Of a stretch of 64,000 nt of DNA, positions 24,566 to 33,618 are shown in pieces. How positions within the stretch are numbered: position 1 is the first letter of the stretch; every line of letters begins with the position of its first letter. Source of the DNA: Streptomyces adelaidensis (GTDB lineage: Bacteria; Actinomycetota; Actinomycetes; Streptomycetales; Streptomycetaceae); the NCBI RefSeq assembly GCF_016598475.1, contig NZ_JAEMUX010000013.1, positions 1 through 64,000 of the forward strand, in the 5' to 3' direction. The position numbers and the translations under genes were made by a program. The notes under the pieces were generated by a model. The model made no database searches. It was not told where the DNA came from and saw only the letters and a list, made by a program, of their open reading frames with translations.

Positions 24566-24920
24566 CCCCACCGCGACCCCCGGCCGCTGATGACGTCGCG
24601 ACACTGCCCGTATCCGGGCCACCAGTTCACGGATGCTGAATGGTTTCGCCAGATAGTCGTCGGCGCCCAGTTCCAGGCCCAGTACGCGGTCGGCCTCCTC
24701 GCCGCGCGCGCTGAGGATGATGATGGGGACGTCGGAGGTCCGGCGGATGCCGCGGCAGACGTCGATTCCGTCCATGTCCGGCAGACCGAGGTCCAGCAGG
24801 ACGACATCGCCGTGCGGACCTCTCAGCCCGTCCGTGCCGGTGGCCACATGGTGGACCGTCAGGCCGAAGTGCCGCAGGCGAGGGCGCGACTGGTCCTCGT
24901 AGAGAGGGAACCGCCCGACC
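24566..24920 (-). pseudogene. response-regulator receiver-domain fragment
   Basis: Reads [18 protein letters not shown], then [19 protein letters not shown] (phospho-Asp), [15 protein letters not shown] and [20 protein letters not shown], an OmpR-type receiver. The first beta strand is degraded, there is no start codon with a ribosome site, and the DNA-binding domain is absent. The frame runs instead into a Gly-Ala-Val repeat (24521-24570) and PhoX debris. Probably a decayed phosphate- or stress-related two-component locus. Confidence 0.65.
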
Positions 24921-24991
24921 GGCCCCCACCCGCCCACGGACAACTGTCGTACGCTGAAACCGTCCCTGCCTCGGGGAGAGAAGGTGGCGTC

Positions 24992-25924
24992 ATGACGGGC
25001 TGGAAAGCGCGCGACATCCCCGATCAGAGCGGCCGTGTCGCTGTCGTGACCGGTGCGAACAGCGGGATCGGGTATGTCGCCGCCCGTGAACTCGCCCGCC
25101 GCGGGGCCCATGTGGTGCTCGCCTGTCGGAGCGAGGGGCGGGGCGCGGCGGCGCTGAAGCGGATGAGTTCGGAAGTCCCGGACGGCAGCGTGGAGTTGAT
25201 ACGGCTCGACCTCGGGGACCTCGGGTCCGTACGGGAGTTCGCGCAGACGTATGAGCGGGCGAACGACCGGCTGGATCTGCTCGTCAACAACGCGGGTGTG
25301 ATGGCCGTGGCACAGGGCCGCACGGCCGACGGCTTCGAGACGCAGTTCGGGACCAACCACCTCGGCCACTTCGCGCTCACCGGACTGCTGCTGCCGACCC
25401 TCCTCGCTACGCCCGGCGCCCGTGTCGTGACCGTCTCCAGCGGTATGCACATGCGGGCGAACATCGACATCGACGACCTCAACACCGGGCGCAAGTACGG
25501 TCGTTGGCTCGCATACGGCCGCTCCAAGACGGCCAACCTGCTCTTCACCCACGAGCTGGCCCGGCGGCTGACAACGGGCGGCTCGGACGTCGTCGCGGCG
25601 GCCGCGCACCCCGGCTACGCGGCGACGAACCTCCAGACCGCAGGGCCCAGCGCGGAGGGCCGCAAGGGCGTCGAACGCTTCATGCGCGTCGGCAACCGAC
25701 TGTTCGCCCAGTCCGCCGAATCGGGCGCCCTGCCCACCCTGTACGCCGCCACCGCGCCCGACGTACGCCCCGACTCCTTCATCGGCCCCGCCTTCGCCAT
25801 GTGGCGCGGCACCCCCGGCCCGTCCAGGCGAGCCCCCTGGACCCTCGACGACCAGGCAGGCGAACGCCTTTGGGCCGCCTCGGAGCAGCTCACCGGGGTC
25901 ACGTACGACCAGCTGAAGACGTGA
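24992..25924 (+). CDS. short-chain dehydrogenase/reductase
   Basis: 310 aa with a Rossmann nucleotide site [27 protein letters not shown], and catalytic YGRSK (YxxxK). Resembles the retinol-dehydrogenase/WWOX-like SDR branch common in actinobacteria; NADPH use is likely from the Arg after VVLACRS. The substrate is unknown. ATG with GGAGAGAAGG seven bases upstream. Flanked by pseudogenes on the left and a convergent kinase-like gene two bases away on the right. Confidence 0.9.
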   Translation: MTGWKARDIPDQSGRVAVVTGANSGIGYVAARELARRGAHVVLACRSEGRGAAALKRMSSEVPDGSVELIRLDLGDLGSVREFAQTYERANDRLDLLVNNAGVMAVAQGRTADGFETQFGTNHLGHFALTGLLLPTLLATPGARVVTVSSGMHMRANIDIDDLNTGRKYGRWLAYGRSKTANLLFTHELARRLTTGGSDVVAAAAHPGYAATNLQTAGPSAEGRKGVERFMRVGNRLFAQSAESGALPTLYAATAPDVRPDSFIGPAFAMWRGTPGPSRRAPWTLDDQAGERLWAASEQLTGVTYDQLKT

Positions 25925-25925
25925 A

Positions 25926-26477
25926 TCACCGAAGGTGCCGGCCGACCCGCGCGGCGATGGCCCGCGCACACTCCATCGACTCCGTGTGCGCGGTGTCCAC
26001 CTCCAGGTCGTAGACCATGTCCCGGTGGACGGTGTCGGCCTGGGACGCGGCCATCCCGATGACCCGGTCTCCCCGGGCGATCTCACGGCCCGCGGCGATC
26101 GCGCCGTCGCACCGGACGCCGACCCACAGCACCGGCATGTCCCCCAGGGCCTTCTGCCACCTCCGCTGCGAGTCCCCGCCACCGAGGAAGACCTCGTCGA
26201 CGATGATCCGGGCGCCCGCGCGGGCCATCGCGGCGATTCCCTCGATCCAGGCCGCTTCCAGCGTCCTGAACTCGGGCCCGACGATCACCTCGCCGTCCGG
26301 CGCGAACTCGATTCCGGCATCCGACGTCCGCATCGACGCGGGCATCGCCTCCACCAGCGTGTCGGTCCCGAAGGCCAGCCACGGATCCGGCAGGACCGCC
26401 TGCAGACACCGCACGATCCCGGACTTCCCCGAGCTGGAACCACCATTGAGAACGATCACCTGAGTCACCTGAGTCAC
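25926..26477 (-). CDS. chloramphenicol-phosphotransferase-like protein
   Basis: 183 aa P-loop protein of the CPT family: Walker [16 protein letters not shown] near the N-terminus, then [11 protein letters not shown] and a Walker B-like [10 protein letters not shown]. In S. venezuelae the family founder phosphorylates chloramphenicol; relatives of this size are widespread and their substrates are unknown. The GTG start lies in a run of 9-bp repeats (GTGACTCAG), so alternative starts three codons apart are possible. It ends convergently two bases from the SDR gene. Confidence 0.8.
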   Translation of the reverse strand: MTQVTQVIVLNGGSSSGKSGIVRCLQAVLPDPWLAFGTDTLVEAMPASMRTSDAGIEFAPDGEVIVGPEFRTLEAAWIEGIAAMARAGARIIVDEVFLGGGDSQRRWQKALGDMPVLWVGVRCDGAIAAGREIARGDRVIGMAASQADTVHRDMVYDLEVDTAHTESMECARAIAARVGRHLR

Positions 26478-26577
26478 CTGGTCACCTGAGCGATCTCAGC
26501 GATGTGAGCGATCTGCGTCATCTGCGTCATCTGCGTCATCTGAGCCATCTGAGTCGTCCGAGAACGATCACCTGAGT
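26448..26577. repeat. 9-bp-phased repeat tract with duplicated start region
   Basis: GAGAACGATCACCTGAGT occurs at 26448-26465 (codons 4-9 of the kinase-like gene) and again at 26560-26577, enclosing degenerate 9-bp units (TCACCTGAG, GTCATCTGC). The tract forms the 5' end and leader of the kinase-like gene. Confidence 0.85.
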
Positions 26578-26642
26578 TCATCACCGCGCCACAGTAGGGG
26601 CACCCCCGACAACGCTCCCAGCGGATTTCCGGCGAACGGATC

Positions 26643-27326
26643 TCAGCCGACCACGGCCTCCATCCCCAGCAGTTCCCGGAACGCCTCGCTCCCCACCGGG
26701 GTCACCTTCACCGCGCGTCCGGAGCCGACCCGGCGCACCCACCCCCGCTCCAGCGCCGCGGCGCACAGGGCCGCTCCGAGTGCTCCGGCCAGATGAGGGC
26801 GGCGTTCCGTCCAGTCCAGGCAGCTCCGCACCAAGGGCCGGCGGGTGCTCTCGGGGTGCCGGTAGTCAAGGGTGTCGGCCAGCCAGATGCGGCCCGCCGG
26901 GGTGACGGCGAGCCCCGCGTCGTCGGCGACCAGGCTCCGGCCGAGCATCGCGTCGGCCAGGGCCACGCCCAGCCGCCCCGCCAGATGGTCGTAGCACGTA
27001 CGGGCCCTGGCCTCGGCGCTCAGCCGTACCGAGTGGCTCAGGTTACGGGGGCGGGTGGCGTCCGGGGCGTACGAGGCGAGGGCCTCGATCAGGGCGGCCG
27101 CCTCCGGGCCGGCGAGGCGGACGTAGCGGTGCCGGCCCTGGCGCTCCTCCGTCAGCAGGCCGCCCTCCACGAGCCGGGTGAGCTGCTCGCTCGCGGTGGA
27201 CGCCCGCACCTCGGCGCGCCGGGCGAGTTCGCCCGCGGTCCAGGCGCGGCCGTCCAGCAGGGCCAGGCAGAAGGCGGCCCGGGTGCGGTCGGCGAGCAGA
27301 CCGGCGGTCTCGGCGAGCGGCGACAT
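26643..27326 (-). CDS. ArsR/SmtB-type winged-helix regulator
   Basis: 227 aa. An N-terminal winged helix (AGLLADRTRAAFCLALLDGR, WTAGELARRAEVRASTASEQL, HRYVRLAG) is followed by a larger alpha-helical C-terminal region. No Cys-rich metal site is seen in the recognition helix, so it likely senses an organic ligand. It is divergent from the P450/PEPM fusion gene with 65 bp between, so it probably controls that gene. Confidence 0.85.
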   Translation of the reverse strand: MSPLAETAGLLADRTRAAFCLALLDGRAWTAGELARRAEVRASTASEQLTRLVEGGLLTEERQGRHRYVRLAGPEAAALIEALASYAPDATRPRNLSHSVRLSAEARARTCYDHLAGRLGVALADAMLGRSLVADDAGLAVTPAGRIWLADTLDYRHPESTRRPLVRSCLDWTERRPHLAGALGAALCAAALERGWVRRVGSGRAVKVTPVGSEAFRELLGMEAVVG

Positions 27327-27391
27327 ACGGCCATGATGCCGCAGGCACGGTTCGGGCCGCGCCGAACTGTTCCGGCCCCAGGATCGGGTCC

Positions 27392-29089
27392 ATGACGCGC
27401 ACGCCGCACACCGAGACCGCGACCGTGACGACCACCACGCATGAGTTCGACCGCTACGCGGACGTGCGGGCCGCGCTCGCCGACCCGGCGCTCGTCCCGG
27501 AACCGGCAGCCTGGGACGACGGTCCGGCCGCCGGCGCGAGCGTCGCCTGGTTGCGCGCCACCGCGGCCCGGTTCAGCTCCGGGGAGCCGCACCGGCGCCG
27601 ACGGGCCCTCGTCGAGGCGGAACTCGCCCGGCTTGAGCCCGCCGCCCTGTGGCAGGCGGCGGCCACGGCGCCGACGGGCGAGGTCCGGACGCGAGTCGTA
27701 CGTACCCTCGCCGCGGCGCTGGGGATGCCCGAGCCGGAAGCGGTCGCGGAGGACGTGATCGTGATCGCCGGAGCGTACTTCGGCGGCGGCGACCCGGCGG
27801 CGGACGCCGCGGTCGCCCGGCTGGTGGCGAGACTGGCACCGCCGCGCCCCACCTCCGAAGCCTCCGAAGCCTCCGAAGCCTCCGAAGTCTCCCTGGCCTC
27901 CCTGGAAGCCACCGCCAACCGCATCGCCCTCCTCGTACAGGCCTGCGAAGCCACAGCCACGCTGGTCGAGACCGCCGAAGCCGTCGGCAGCCACGCCGCA
28001 CGGCTGCCCCGCCTCCTCCGCGACACACCCCCGGTACGGGTCATGCGGCGAGTCGCCGCGAGGGCCACCCGGGTCGCGGGCCGGGAGATCCGTGAGGGCG
28101 ACGCGGTGATCCTCGATCTCGCGACCGCCAACCGCGCGCACCCGGTACCCCTCACCTTCGGCGCCCCGCCCCGCGTCTGCCCCGGCCGGCACCACGCGCT
28201 CGCGCTGGCCGAGGGCCTGCTCCGGCGCCCGCTGACCCCCTTCGCCCGCCTGCACCACCAGTCCACGCCACTGCTGCTGCCCAACGCCTGGGACCACGCC
28301 TCCGCGGCCGCGCTGGCGGCGCACGGCTTCCCGGCCATCGGTACGACCAGCCTGGGCGTGGCCGCCGCGGTCGGGCTGCCGGACGGGGCCGGTGTCACCG
28401 CCGAGGCGACCGTGGCGCTGGCCCGGCGGCTCGGACAGGGCTCGTTCCTGTTCACCGTCGACGCCGAAGGCGGGTTCAGCGACGACCCGGCGGAAGTGGC
28501 CGCGCTGGCCCGGCAGTTGTACGAGGCGGGCGCGGCCGGGATCAACCTTGAGGACGGCCGCCCCGACGGCACGCTCGCCCCTGTGGAGTCGCACGCGGCG
28601 AAGATCGCCGCCGTGAAGGCGGCGGTGCCCGGGCTGTTCGTGAACGCCCGTACCGACACCCACTGGCTGGGCCACCGGCGGGAGGAGACCGCGGCGCGTC
28701 TCGCGAGCTATGAACAGGCCGGTGCGGACGGGGTGTTCGTGCCGGGGCTGGCGGACCCGGACGGGATCGCCGCGCTGACGGCCGGCCTCGTCGTACCGCT
28801 GAACATCCTGTACACGCCCACCGGCCCCACCCTCGCCGAGCTGACCGCGCTGGGCGTACGCAGAGTCAGCCTCGGCTCGCTGCTCTACCGCACCGCCCTC
28901 ACCGCAGCCGTCACCACCGCGACCGCCATCCGGGACGGCCGCCCGACGGACCGGGGCCCGACGGACCGGTGTCCGACAGACCGGGGCCCGGCCCCGGACC
29001 AAGATCCGGAACCGGGCCCGAGTGCCCTGTCCTACGCCGACGTACAGGCGCTGCGACCGACTACGCCGCCCGCACCTCGTACGCCGTGA
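27392..29089 (+). CDS. degenerate P450 / isocitrate lyase-PEP mutase fusion
   Basis: 565 aa. Residues 15-285 resemble a shrunken cytochrome P450: an I-helix-like LLVQACEATATLV, then ANRAHPVPLTFGAPPRVCPG with a candidate heme Cys at residue 263. The ExxR motif reads RLLR and the loop between ANR and the heme motif is deleted. From about residue 290 a complete ICL/PEPM barrel follows: LLLPNAWDHASAAALAAHG, VDAEGGFSD, INLEDGRPDG, VNARTDTHW, VSLGSLLYR. A 9-bp repeat (27854-27889) encodes SEASEASEASEVS in the P450-like part, and a PTDRG repeat lies near the C-terminus. Divergent from an ArsR gene. The last 29 bp overlap nirD on the other strand. Confidence 0.8.
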   Translation: MTRTPHTETATVTTTTHEFDRYADVRAALADPALVPEPAAWDDGPAAGASVAWLRATAARFSSGEPHRRRRALVEAELARLEPAALWQAAATAPTGEVRTRVVRTLAAALGMPEPEAVAEDVIVIAGAYFGGGDPAADAAVARLVARLAPPRPTSEASEASEASEVSLASLEATANRIALLVQACEATATLVETAEAVGSHAARLPRLLRDTPPVRVMRRVAARATRVAGREIREGDAVILDLATANRAHPVPLTFGAPPRVCPGRHHALALAEGLLRRPLTPFARLHHQSTPLLLPNAWDHASAAALAAHGFPAIGTTSLGVAAAVGLPDGAGVTAEATVALARRLGQGSFLFTVDAEGGFSDDPAEVAALARQLYEAGAAGINLEDGRPDGTLAPVESHAAKIAAVKAAVPGLFVNARTDTHWLGHRREETAARLASYEQAGADGVFVPGLADPDGIAALTAGLVVPLNILYTPTGPTLAELTALGVRRVSLGSLLYRTALTAAVTTATAIRDGRPTDRGPTDRCPTDRGPAPDQDPEPGPSALSYADVQALRPTTPPAPRTP

Positions 29090-29411
29090 TCCGTACCGTC
29101 TCGTCGTCCAGGCACTGCCCGCTCTCCAGGTCGAAGCGCTGCTTCAGCAGGGGGGAGGCGACGAAGGTGCGGCCCTGGTGGCTGCCGGTGAGGCCGCGGG
29201 AGAGGACGGCGGCGCCGCCGAAGGGGTCGCGGTTGTCGATGGCGTACAGCTTGCCCGCGCGGTCGAGGAAGAGCGCGGCCTGGTTGCCGTCGGGGAGCAG
29301 GGCGGCCACGCCGCGGCCCGGGGTCAGCAGGGTCAGGTCACAGACCGTGAACCAGCCGTCCGCCAGCCGCAGCTGGACCTTCACATCGGTCTTCTCGGGG
29401 GCCAGGGTCAT
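29061..29411 (-). CDS. nirD: nitrite reductase small subunit
   Basis: 116 aa Rieske-like subunit of assimilatory NAD(P)H nitrite reductase: WFTVCDLTLLTPGRGVAALL, LYAIDNRDPFGGAAVLSRG, LKQRFDLESGQCLDD. The Cys/His pairs of true Rieske centres are absent, as in NirD generally. ATG overlaps the nirB stop by four bases (ATGA), so it is co-translated with nirB. The 3' end overlaps the convergent fusion gene by 29 bp. Confidence 0.93.
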   Translation of the reverse strand: MTLAPEKTDVKVQLRLADGWFTVCDLTLLTPGRGVAALLPDGNQAALFLDRAGKLYAIDNRDPFGGAAVLSRGLTGSHQGRTFVASPLLKQRFDLESGQCLDDETVRITAYEVRAA

Positions 29412-32020
29412 CGCTGGGCGCTTCCTTCCAGGACTTCTTCGGCGGCGCCGGGGCGCAGGCCGATGGACAGCAGCGGCAGGTCGGGCTTGATCTGGTCGCG
29501 CTCGGGGACGAAGCCGACGACCGGGTCCGGGGTGTCGGGGGCGTTGACGAAGGACACGAACCGGGCGAGCTTCTCGGGGTCGTTGATGGTCGACGCCCAC
29601 TCGTCGGCGTAGCTCGAGACGTGCGCCGTCATCAGGGACTCCAGCTCCTCGCAGATGCCGAGGGAGTCCTCCACGACCACGTCACGGACGTGGTCCAGGC
29701 CGCCGGGGATCCGGTCCAGCCAGGTCGACGTGCGCTCCAGACGGTCCGCGGTGCGGATGTAGAACATCAGGAAGCGGTCGATCAGCTTGATCAGCCCGGC
29801 GTCGTCGAGGTCCTGGGCCAGCAGGTCGGCGTGGCGCGGGGTGGCGCCGCCGTTGCCGCCGACGTACAGGTTCCAGCCGTTGGAGGTGGCGATGATGCCG
29901 AAGTCCTTCGACTGGGCCTCGGCGCACTCGCGGGCGCACCCCGAGACCGCCGACTTCAGCTTGTGGGGCGACCTGAGCCCCCGGTAGCGCAGCTCCAGGT
30001 CGATCGCCATGCGGACCGAGTCCTGGACGCCGTAGCGGCACCAGGTCTGGCCGACGCAGGACTTCACCGTCCGCAGCGACTTGCCGTAGGCGTGCCCGGA
30101 CTCGAAGCCGGCGTCCACCAACCGGGCCCAGATCAGCGGGAGTTGCTCGACGCGGGCACCGAACATGTCGATGCGCTGACCACCGGTGATCTTCGTGTAG
30201 AGACCGAAGTCGCGGGCGATCTCGCCGATCACGATCAGGCCCTCGGGGGTGATCTCACCGCCGGGGATGCGCGGGACGACCGAGTACGAGCCGTTCTTCT
30301 GGAGGTTGGCCAGGAAGTGGTCGTTGCTGTCCTGGAGGGCCGCCTGCTCGCCCTCCAGGACGTAGCCGCTCACACCGATCGTCGGGGCGAGGGAGGCGAT
30401 GATCGAGGCGACCGCGGGCTTGCAGACCTCGCAGCCGTCGCCGCCCTTGGCGTCGTCGCGGCCGTAGCGGTCGAGGAGATCCTGGTAGGTGTTGATGCGC
30501 AGGGCGAGGACGATCTCGTACAGCTCCTCGCGGGTCTGGCCGAAGCAGCCGCACAGGCCCTTGTCGACCACGACACCGTTCGCCTCCAGCTCGGAGGTGA
30601 CCAGCTGGCCGAGGACCTTGACGCAGGAGCCGCAGCCGGTGCCGGCCTTGGTGCACTTCTTTACCTCGGGCACGGTCGCGCACTGGTGGTCGGTGACCGC
30701 GCCGCGGATCGCGCCCTTGGTGACGTTGTGGCAGGAGCAGATGACCGCCTCGTCCGGCAGCGCGGACGGGCCGAGCTGGGCGCCGCCGCCGGAGCCCGCC
30801 GGGAGCACCAGCTGCTCGGGGGAGATGGGCGGCACCGAGCCGGTCAGGGCGCGCAGTGTGCCGTACGCGTCCGCGTCGCCGACCAGGATGCCGCCGAGCA
30901 GCTCGCCGTCGCGGCCGATGACCAGCTTCTTGTAGACGCCCGAGCGGGAGTCGGAGTAGACGACGTCGAGGCAGTCGGCGGTCGCGCCGTGCGCGTCACC
31001 GAAGGAGGCGACGTCGACGCCGAGGAGCTTCAGCTTGGTGGACAGGTCGGCGCCGGTGAAGGACGCCTCGTCCGCCGCGATCGTCGCGGCCGCCGTCTCG
31101 GCCTGCTCGTAACCGGGGGCCACCAGGCCGTACACCCGGCCGTCGGAGGCCAGCGCGCACTCGCCGATCGCGAAGACATGCGGGTCGTTCACGGTCCGGC
31201 ACTGCTCGTCGACGCTGATGCCGCCGCGCTCGCCGACCGTCAGACCGCAGTCACGGGCGAGCTGGTCGCGGGGACGGACACCGGCGGAGAACACCACCAT
31301 CTCGGTGGCGAGTTCGGAGCCGTCGGACAGCTTCATCCCGGTCACGGCGCCCGCCGCGTCCGTGATGATCTCCTGCGTGCCCACACCGGTGTGCACGCTG
31401 AGGCCCATGTCCTCGATGGTGCGCAGCAGGGCCGCGCCGCCGCCGTTGTCGACCTGCACCGGCATCAGCCGGGGCGCGAACTCCACGATGTGCGAGGTGA
31501 GCCCGAGGCCCTTCAGCGCGCCCGCGGCCTCAAGGCCGAGCAGACCGCCGCCGACCACGGCACCGACCTCGATCTCCTTCGCGTACTCCTCGATCGCGAG
31601 CAGGTCGTCGATGGTCCGGTAGACGAAGCAGCCCGTGGCGTCCTTGTTCGGGACCGGCGGCACGAAGGGGTACGAGCCGGTGGCGAGGACGAGGACGTCG
31701 TACTCGAAGACCTGGCCGGAGCGGGCGGTGACCTTCTTCGACTCGCGGTCGACGGTCTCCGCCGGGTCGCCGACGTACAGCTCGATGCCGTGCGCCTCGA
31801 TGAACGCCATGTCCGTCATCGACAGGTCCTCGGGCGTCTTGCCCGAGAAGTACGAGGTGAGGGCGACGCGGTCGTAGGCGGGGCGCGGCTCCTCGCACAG
31901 CACGACCACGCGGTGCGTTGCGGTCAGGCCGCGCTCGGCGAGCGCTTCGAGGAAGCGCTGGCCGACCATGCCATGGCCGACGAGCACGATCGTGGGGGTG
32001 GCCCCCAGGGCGGCGGTCAT
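29408..32020 (-). CDS. nirB: assimilatory nitrite reductase large subunit
   Basis: 870 aa, full length. Order: FAD/NAD(P)H domains (IVLVGHGMVGQRFLEAL, VVGGGLLGLEAAG), a BFD-type [2Fe-2S] domain (CSCHNVTKG ... CTKAGTGCGSC), then the siroheme/[4Fe-4S] part with ligands in CVGQTWC and SGCARECAEAQ. Reduces nitrite to ammonium in the cytoplasm. Second gene of the flavoprotein-nirB-nirD operon, starting directly at the end of the upstream gene. Likely under GlnR control (see the upstream boxes). Confidence 0.96.
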   Translation of the reverse strand: MTAALGATPTIVLVGHGMVGQRFLEALAERGLTATHRVVVLCEEPRPAYDRVALTSYFSGKTPEDLSMTDMAFIEAHGIELYVGDPAETVDRESKKVTARSGQVFEYDVLVLATGSYPFVPPVPNKDATGCFVYRTIDDLLAIEEYAKEIEVGAVVGGGLLGLEAAGALKGLGLTSHIVEFAPRLMPVQVDNGGGAALLRTIEDMGLSVHTGVGTQEIITDAAGAVTGMKLSDGSELATEMVVFSAGVRPRDQLARDCGLTVGERGGISVDEQCRTVNDPHVFAIGECALASDGRVYGLVAPGYEQAETAAATIAADEASFTGADLSTKLKLLGVDVASFGDAHGATADCLDVVYSDSRSGVYKKLVIGRDGELLGGILVGDADAYGTLRALTGSVPPISPEQLVLPAGSGGGAQLGPSALPDEAVICSCHNVTKGAIRGAVTDHQCATVPEVKKCTKAGTGCGSCVKVLGQLVTSELEANGVVVDKGLCGCFGQTREELYEIVLALRINTYQDLLDRYGRDDAKGGDGCEVCKPAVASIIASLAPTIGVSGYVLEGEQAALQDSNDHFLANLQKNGSYSVVPRIPGGEITPEGLIVIGEIARDFGLYTKITGGQRIDMFGARVEQLPLIWARLVDAGFESGHAYGKSLRTVKSCVGQTWCRYGVQDSVRMAIDLELRYRGLRSPHKLKSAVSGCARECAEAQSKDFGIIATSNGWNLYVGGNGGATPRHADLLAQDLDDAGLIKLIDRFLMFYIRTADRLERTSTWLDRIPGGLDHVRDVVVEDSLGICEELESLMTAHVSSYADEWASTINDPEKLARFVSFVNAPDTPDPVVGFVPERDQIKPDLPLLSIGLRPGAAEEVLEGSAQR

Positions 32021-33244
32021 TCAGGAGCCTCCATCGTTGGTGAGCAGGTGGAGCAGCGGGCCGTTGTCGGGGAGCGGCTCTGCTCCCTCCCAGGCGCGGG
32101 CGAGCGCGCCGACGGTGCCGAGTTCGCCGACGAGCACCCCGCCGACCAGGCGGTCGTCGCGGACGACGACCTTGCGGTAGGTGCCGCGGGTGGCGTCGGC
32201 GAGCTGGATGACGTCGTCACCGGGCCGGGGCTCGGTCTCGCCGAACGCGGCGAGATCGAGGAAGTCCTGGCCGGCGAGCGTCAGCCGGGTCAGGGCGCGG
32301 GTACCGGTGTAGCGAGCGGCCGGGGAATCAGCGTTCCCGGCCAGCAACTCGGCCAGTACGTCGGCCTGTTCGAGCGCCGGGGTGGCGAGCCCGTAGACCG
32401 TGCCCTCGAACTGGGCGCAGTCGCCGATCGCGTGGATGTGCGGGTCGGAGGTGCGCAGTTCCTCGTCGACGATGACGCCCTTGTGCACGGCGAGCCCGGC
32501 CTCCTGGGCCAGACCCGCACGCGGGTGGACCCCGCAGGCGATGACGACCAGGTCCGCGTCGAGCGTGTACCCGTCGGCCATCGACACGGACCGTACGGCA
32601 TGGCCGACGGTGCGCACGGCACGTACGCGCGTCTCGGTGTGCACCTCGACGCCGAGGTCGGTGAGATGCCGACGTACCAACTTCGAGGCGGACGGGTCGA
32701 GTTGACGCTCCATCAGCCGCTCGCCCTGCTGGGCGAGGACCACCTGGGCGCCGCGCAGGGCGAGCGCGCGGGCGGCGGAGACCCCGAGGAGCCCGCCCCC
32801 GATGACGACGGCCCGCACACCCGGCCGTACGGCCTTCGACAGCCCCAGGCAGTCGTCCATGGTCCGGAAGGCGTGCACCCCGTCGGGGAACTCGTGCCGC
32901 TCCGGGTCCCAGAGGCCGCGCAGCGGCGGCAGCACCGGGTTCGAGCCGGTCGCCAGGACCAGCTTGTCGTATGCGATCACCGCACCGTCCGCGAGATGTA
33001 CGGCTCGCATCTCGCGGTCGATACGGACCACCCGGCCGCGCGTCAGCTCGGACGGCGCGGGCAGGGCGATGACCTCGGGTGCGTACCGACCGGCGAGGAC
33101 CTCGGCGAGCAGCACCCGGTTGTACGGTGTGTGCTCCTCCTCGCCGATCAGCGTGGCGGGCATGCCGAGCTCTCCGAGCCGCCGGGCGAGACGTACGCCC
33201 GCGAGGCCGGAGCCGATCACCACCACACGTTCATTCGAGGTCAT
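32021..33244 (-). CDS. FAD-dependent oxidoreductase, first gene of the nir operon
   Basis: 407 aa pyridine-nucleotide-disulphide-type flavoprotein: VVVIGSGLAGVRLARRLGELG, LVLATGSNPVLPPLRG, VVIGGGLLGVSAARAL, IHAIGDCAQFEG. It resembles the N-terminal third of NirB and lacks Fe-S and siroheme domains, so it probably supplies electrons to, or assists, nitrate or nitrite reductase. Stop adjoins the nirB start with no gap. The first residues (MTSNERVVVIGSG) fix the start. Candidate nitrogen-regulator boxes lie 24-50 bp upstream. Confidence 0.9.
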   Translation of the reverse strand: MTSNERVVVIGSGLAGVRLARRLGELGMPATLIGEEEHTPYNRVLLAEVLAGRYAPEVIALPAPSELTRGRVVRIDREMRAVHLADGAVIAYDKLVLATGSNPVLPPLRGLWDPERHEFPDGVHAFRTMDDCLGLSKAVRPGVRAVVIGGGLLGVSAARALALRGAQVVLAQQGERLMERQLDPSASKLVRRHLTDLGVEVHTETRVRAVRTVGHAVRSVSMADGYTLDADLVVIACGVHPRAGLAQEAGLAVHKGVIVDEELRTSDPHIHAIGDCAQFEGTVYGLATPALEQADVLAELLAGNADSPAARYTGTRALTRLTLAGQDFLDLAAFGETEPRPGDDVIQLADATRGTYRKVVVRDDRLVGGVLVGELGTVGALARAWEGAEPLPDNGPLLHLLTNDGGS

Positions 33245-33256
33245 GCCCTTGAGCGT

Positions 33257-33294
33257 GCGGTGCCGGTGTTACCCGACCGCATCACGTCTGTTTC
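33257..33294 (-). promoter_or_regulatory. GlnR-like boxes upstream of the nir operon
   Basis: Read on the minus strand: GAAAC-n6-GATGC-n6-GTAAC-n6-ACCGC, the 11-bp periodicity of GlnR a/b sites (gTnAc-n6-GaAAc). GAAAC and GTAAC begin 50 and 28 bp upstream of the start codon. The same spacing is found before nasA. GlnR control of nirB is known in S. coelicolor; binding here is inferred. Confidence 0.6.
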
Positions 33295-33618
33295 CCACGA
33301 GGAACGCTGCCCTCCCTGTGGGCCGCGGGGGAGTGTGAGGGGTTTCCGATAGCCCGGGGTGGCGTGTGAGGACCGGGCCCGGGGCGCTGCTGACCTGGCG
33401 ATACGGGGCCGAGGCGGGCGTATACGGGACGACGGGGCCGGGCGCGTGGCGAGGCGGGTGCGCCGCGGGGCGGTGCCGTAGGTCACGTGGCGGGACGGCG
33501 AGTGGGGGGCGACAGGGTGCCTCCTCGCCGCCGAAGGTCACTTCCGGCCCCCGCCGAACCTCAGAACATCCTCAGGTCGGTGGACGGCACACCTATCCCG
33601 CCGCATAGGGTCGCGATC

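Noticed and set aside
29621..33352. 1243-codon plus-strand frame opposite nirB
   Set aside because: Antisense shadow produced by high third-position GC; its translation has no recognisable domains, while the minus strand encodes complete NirB and a flavoprotein.
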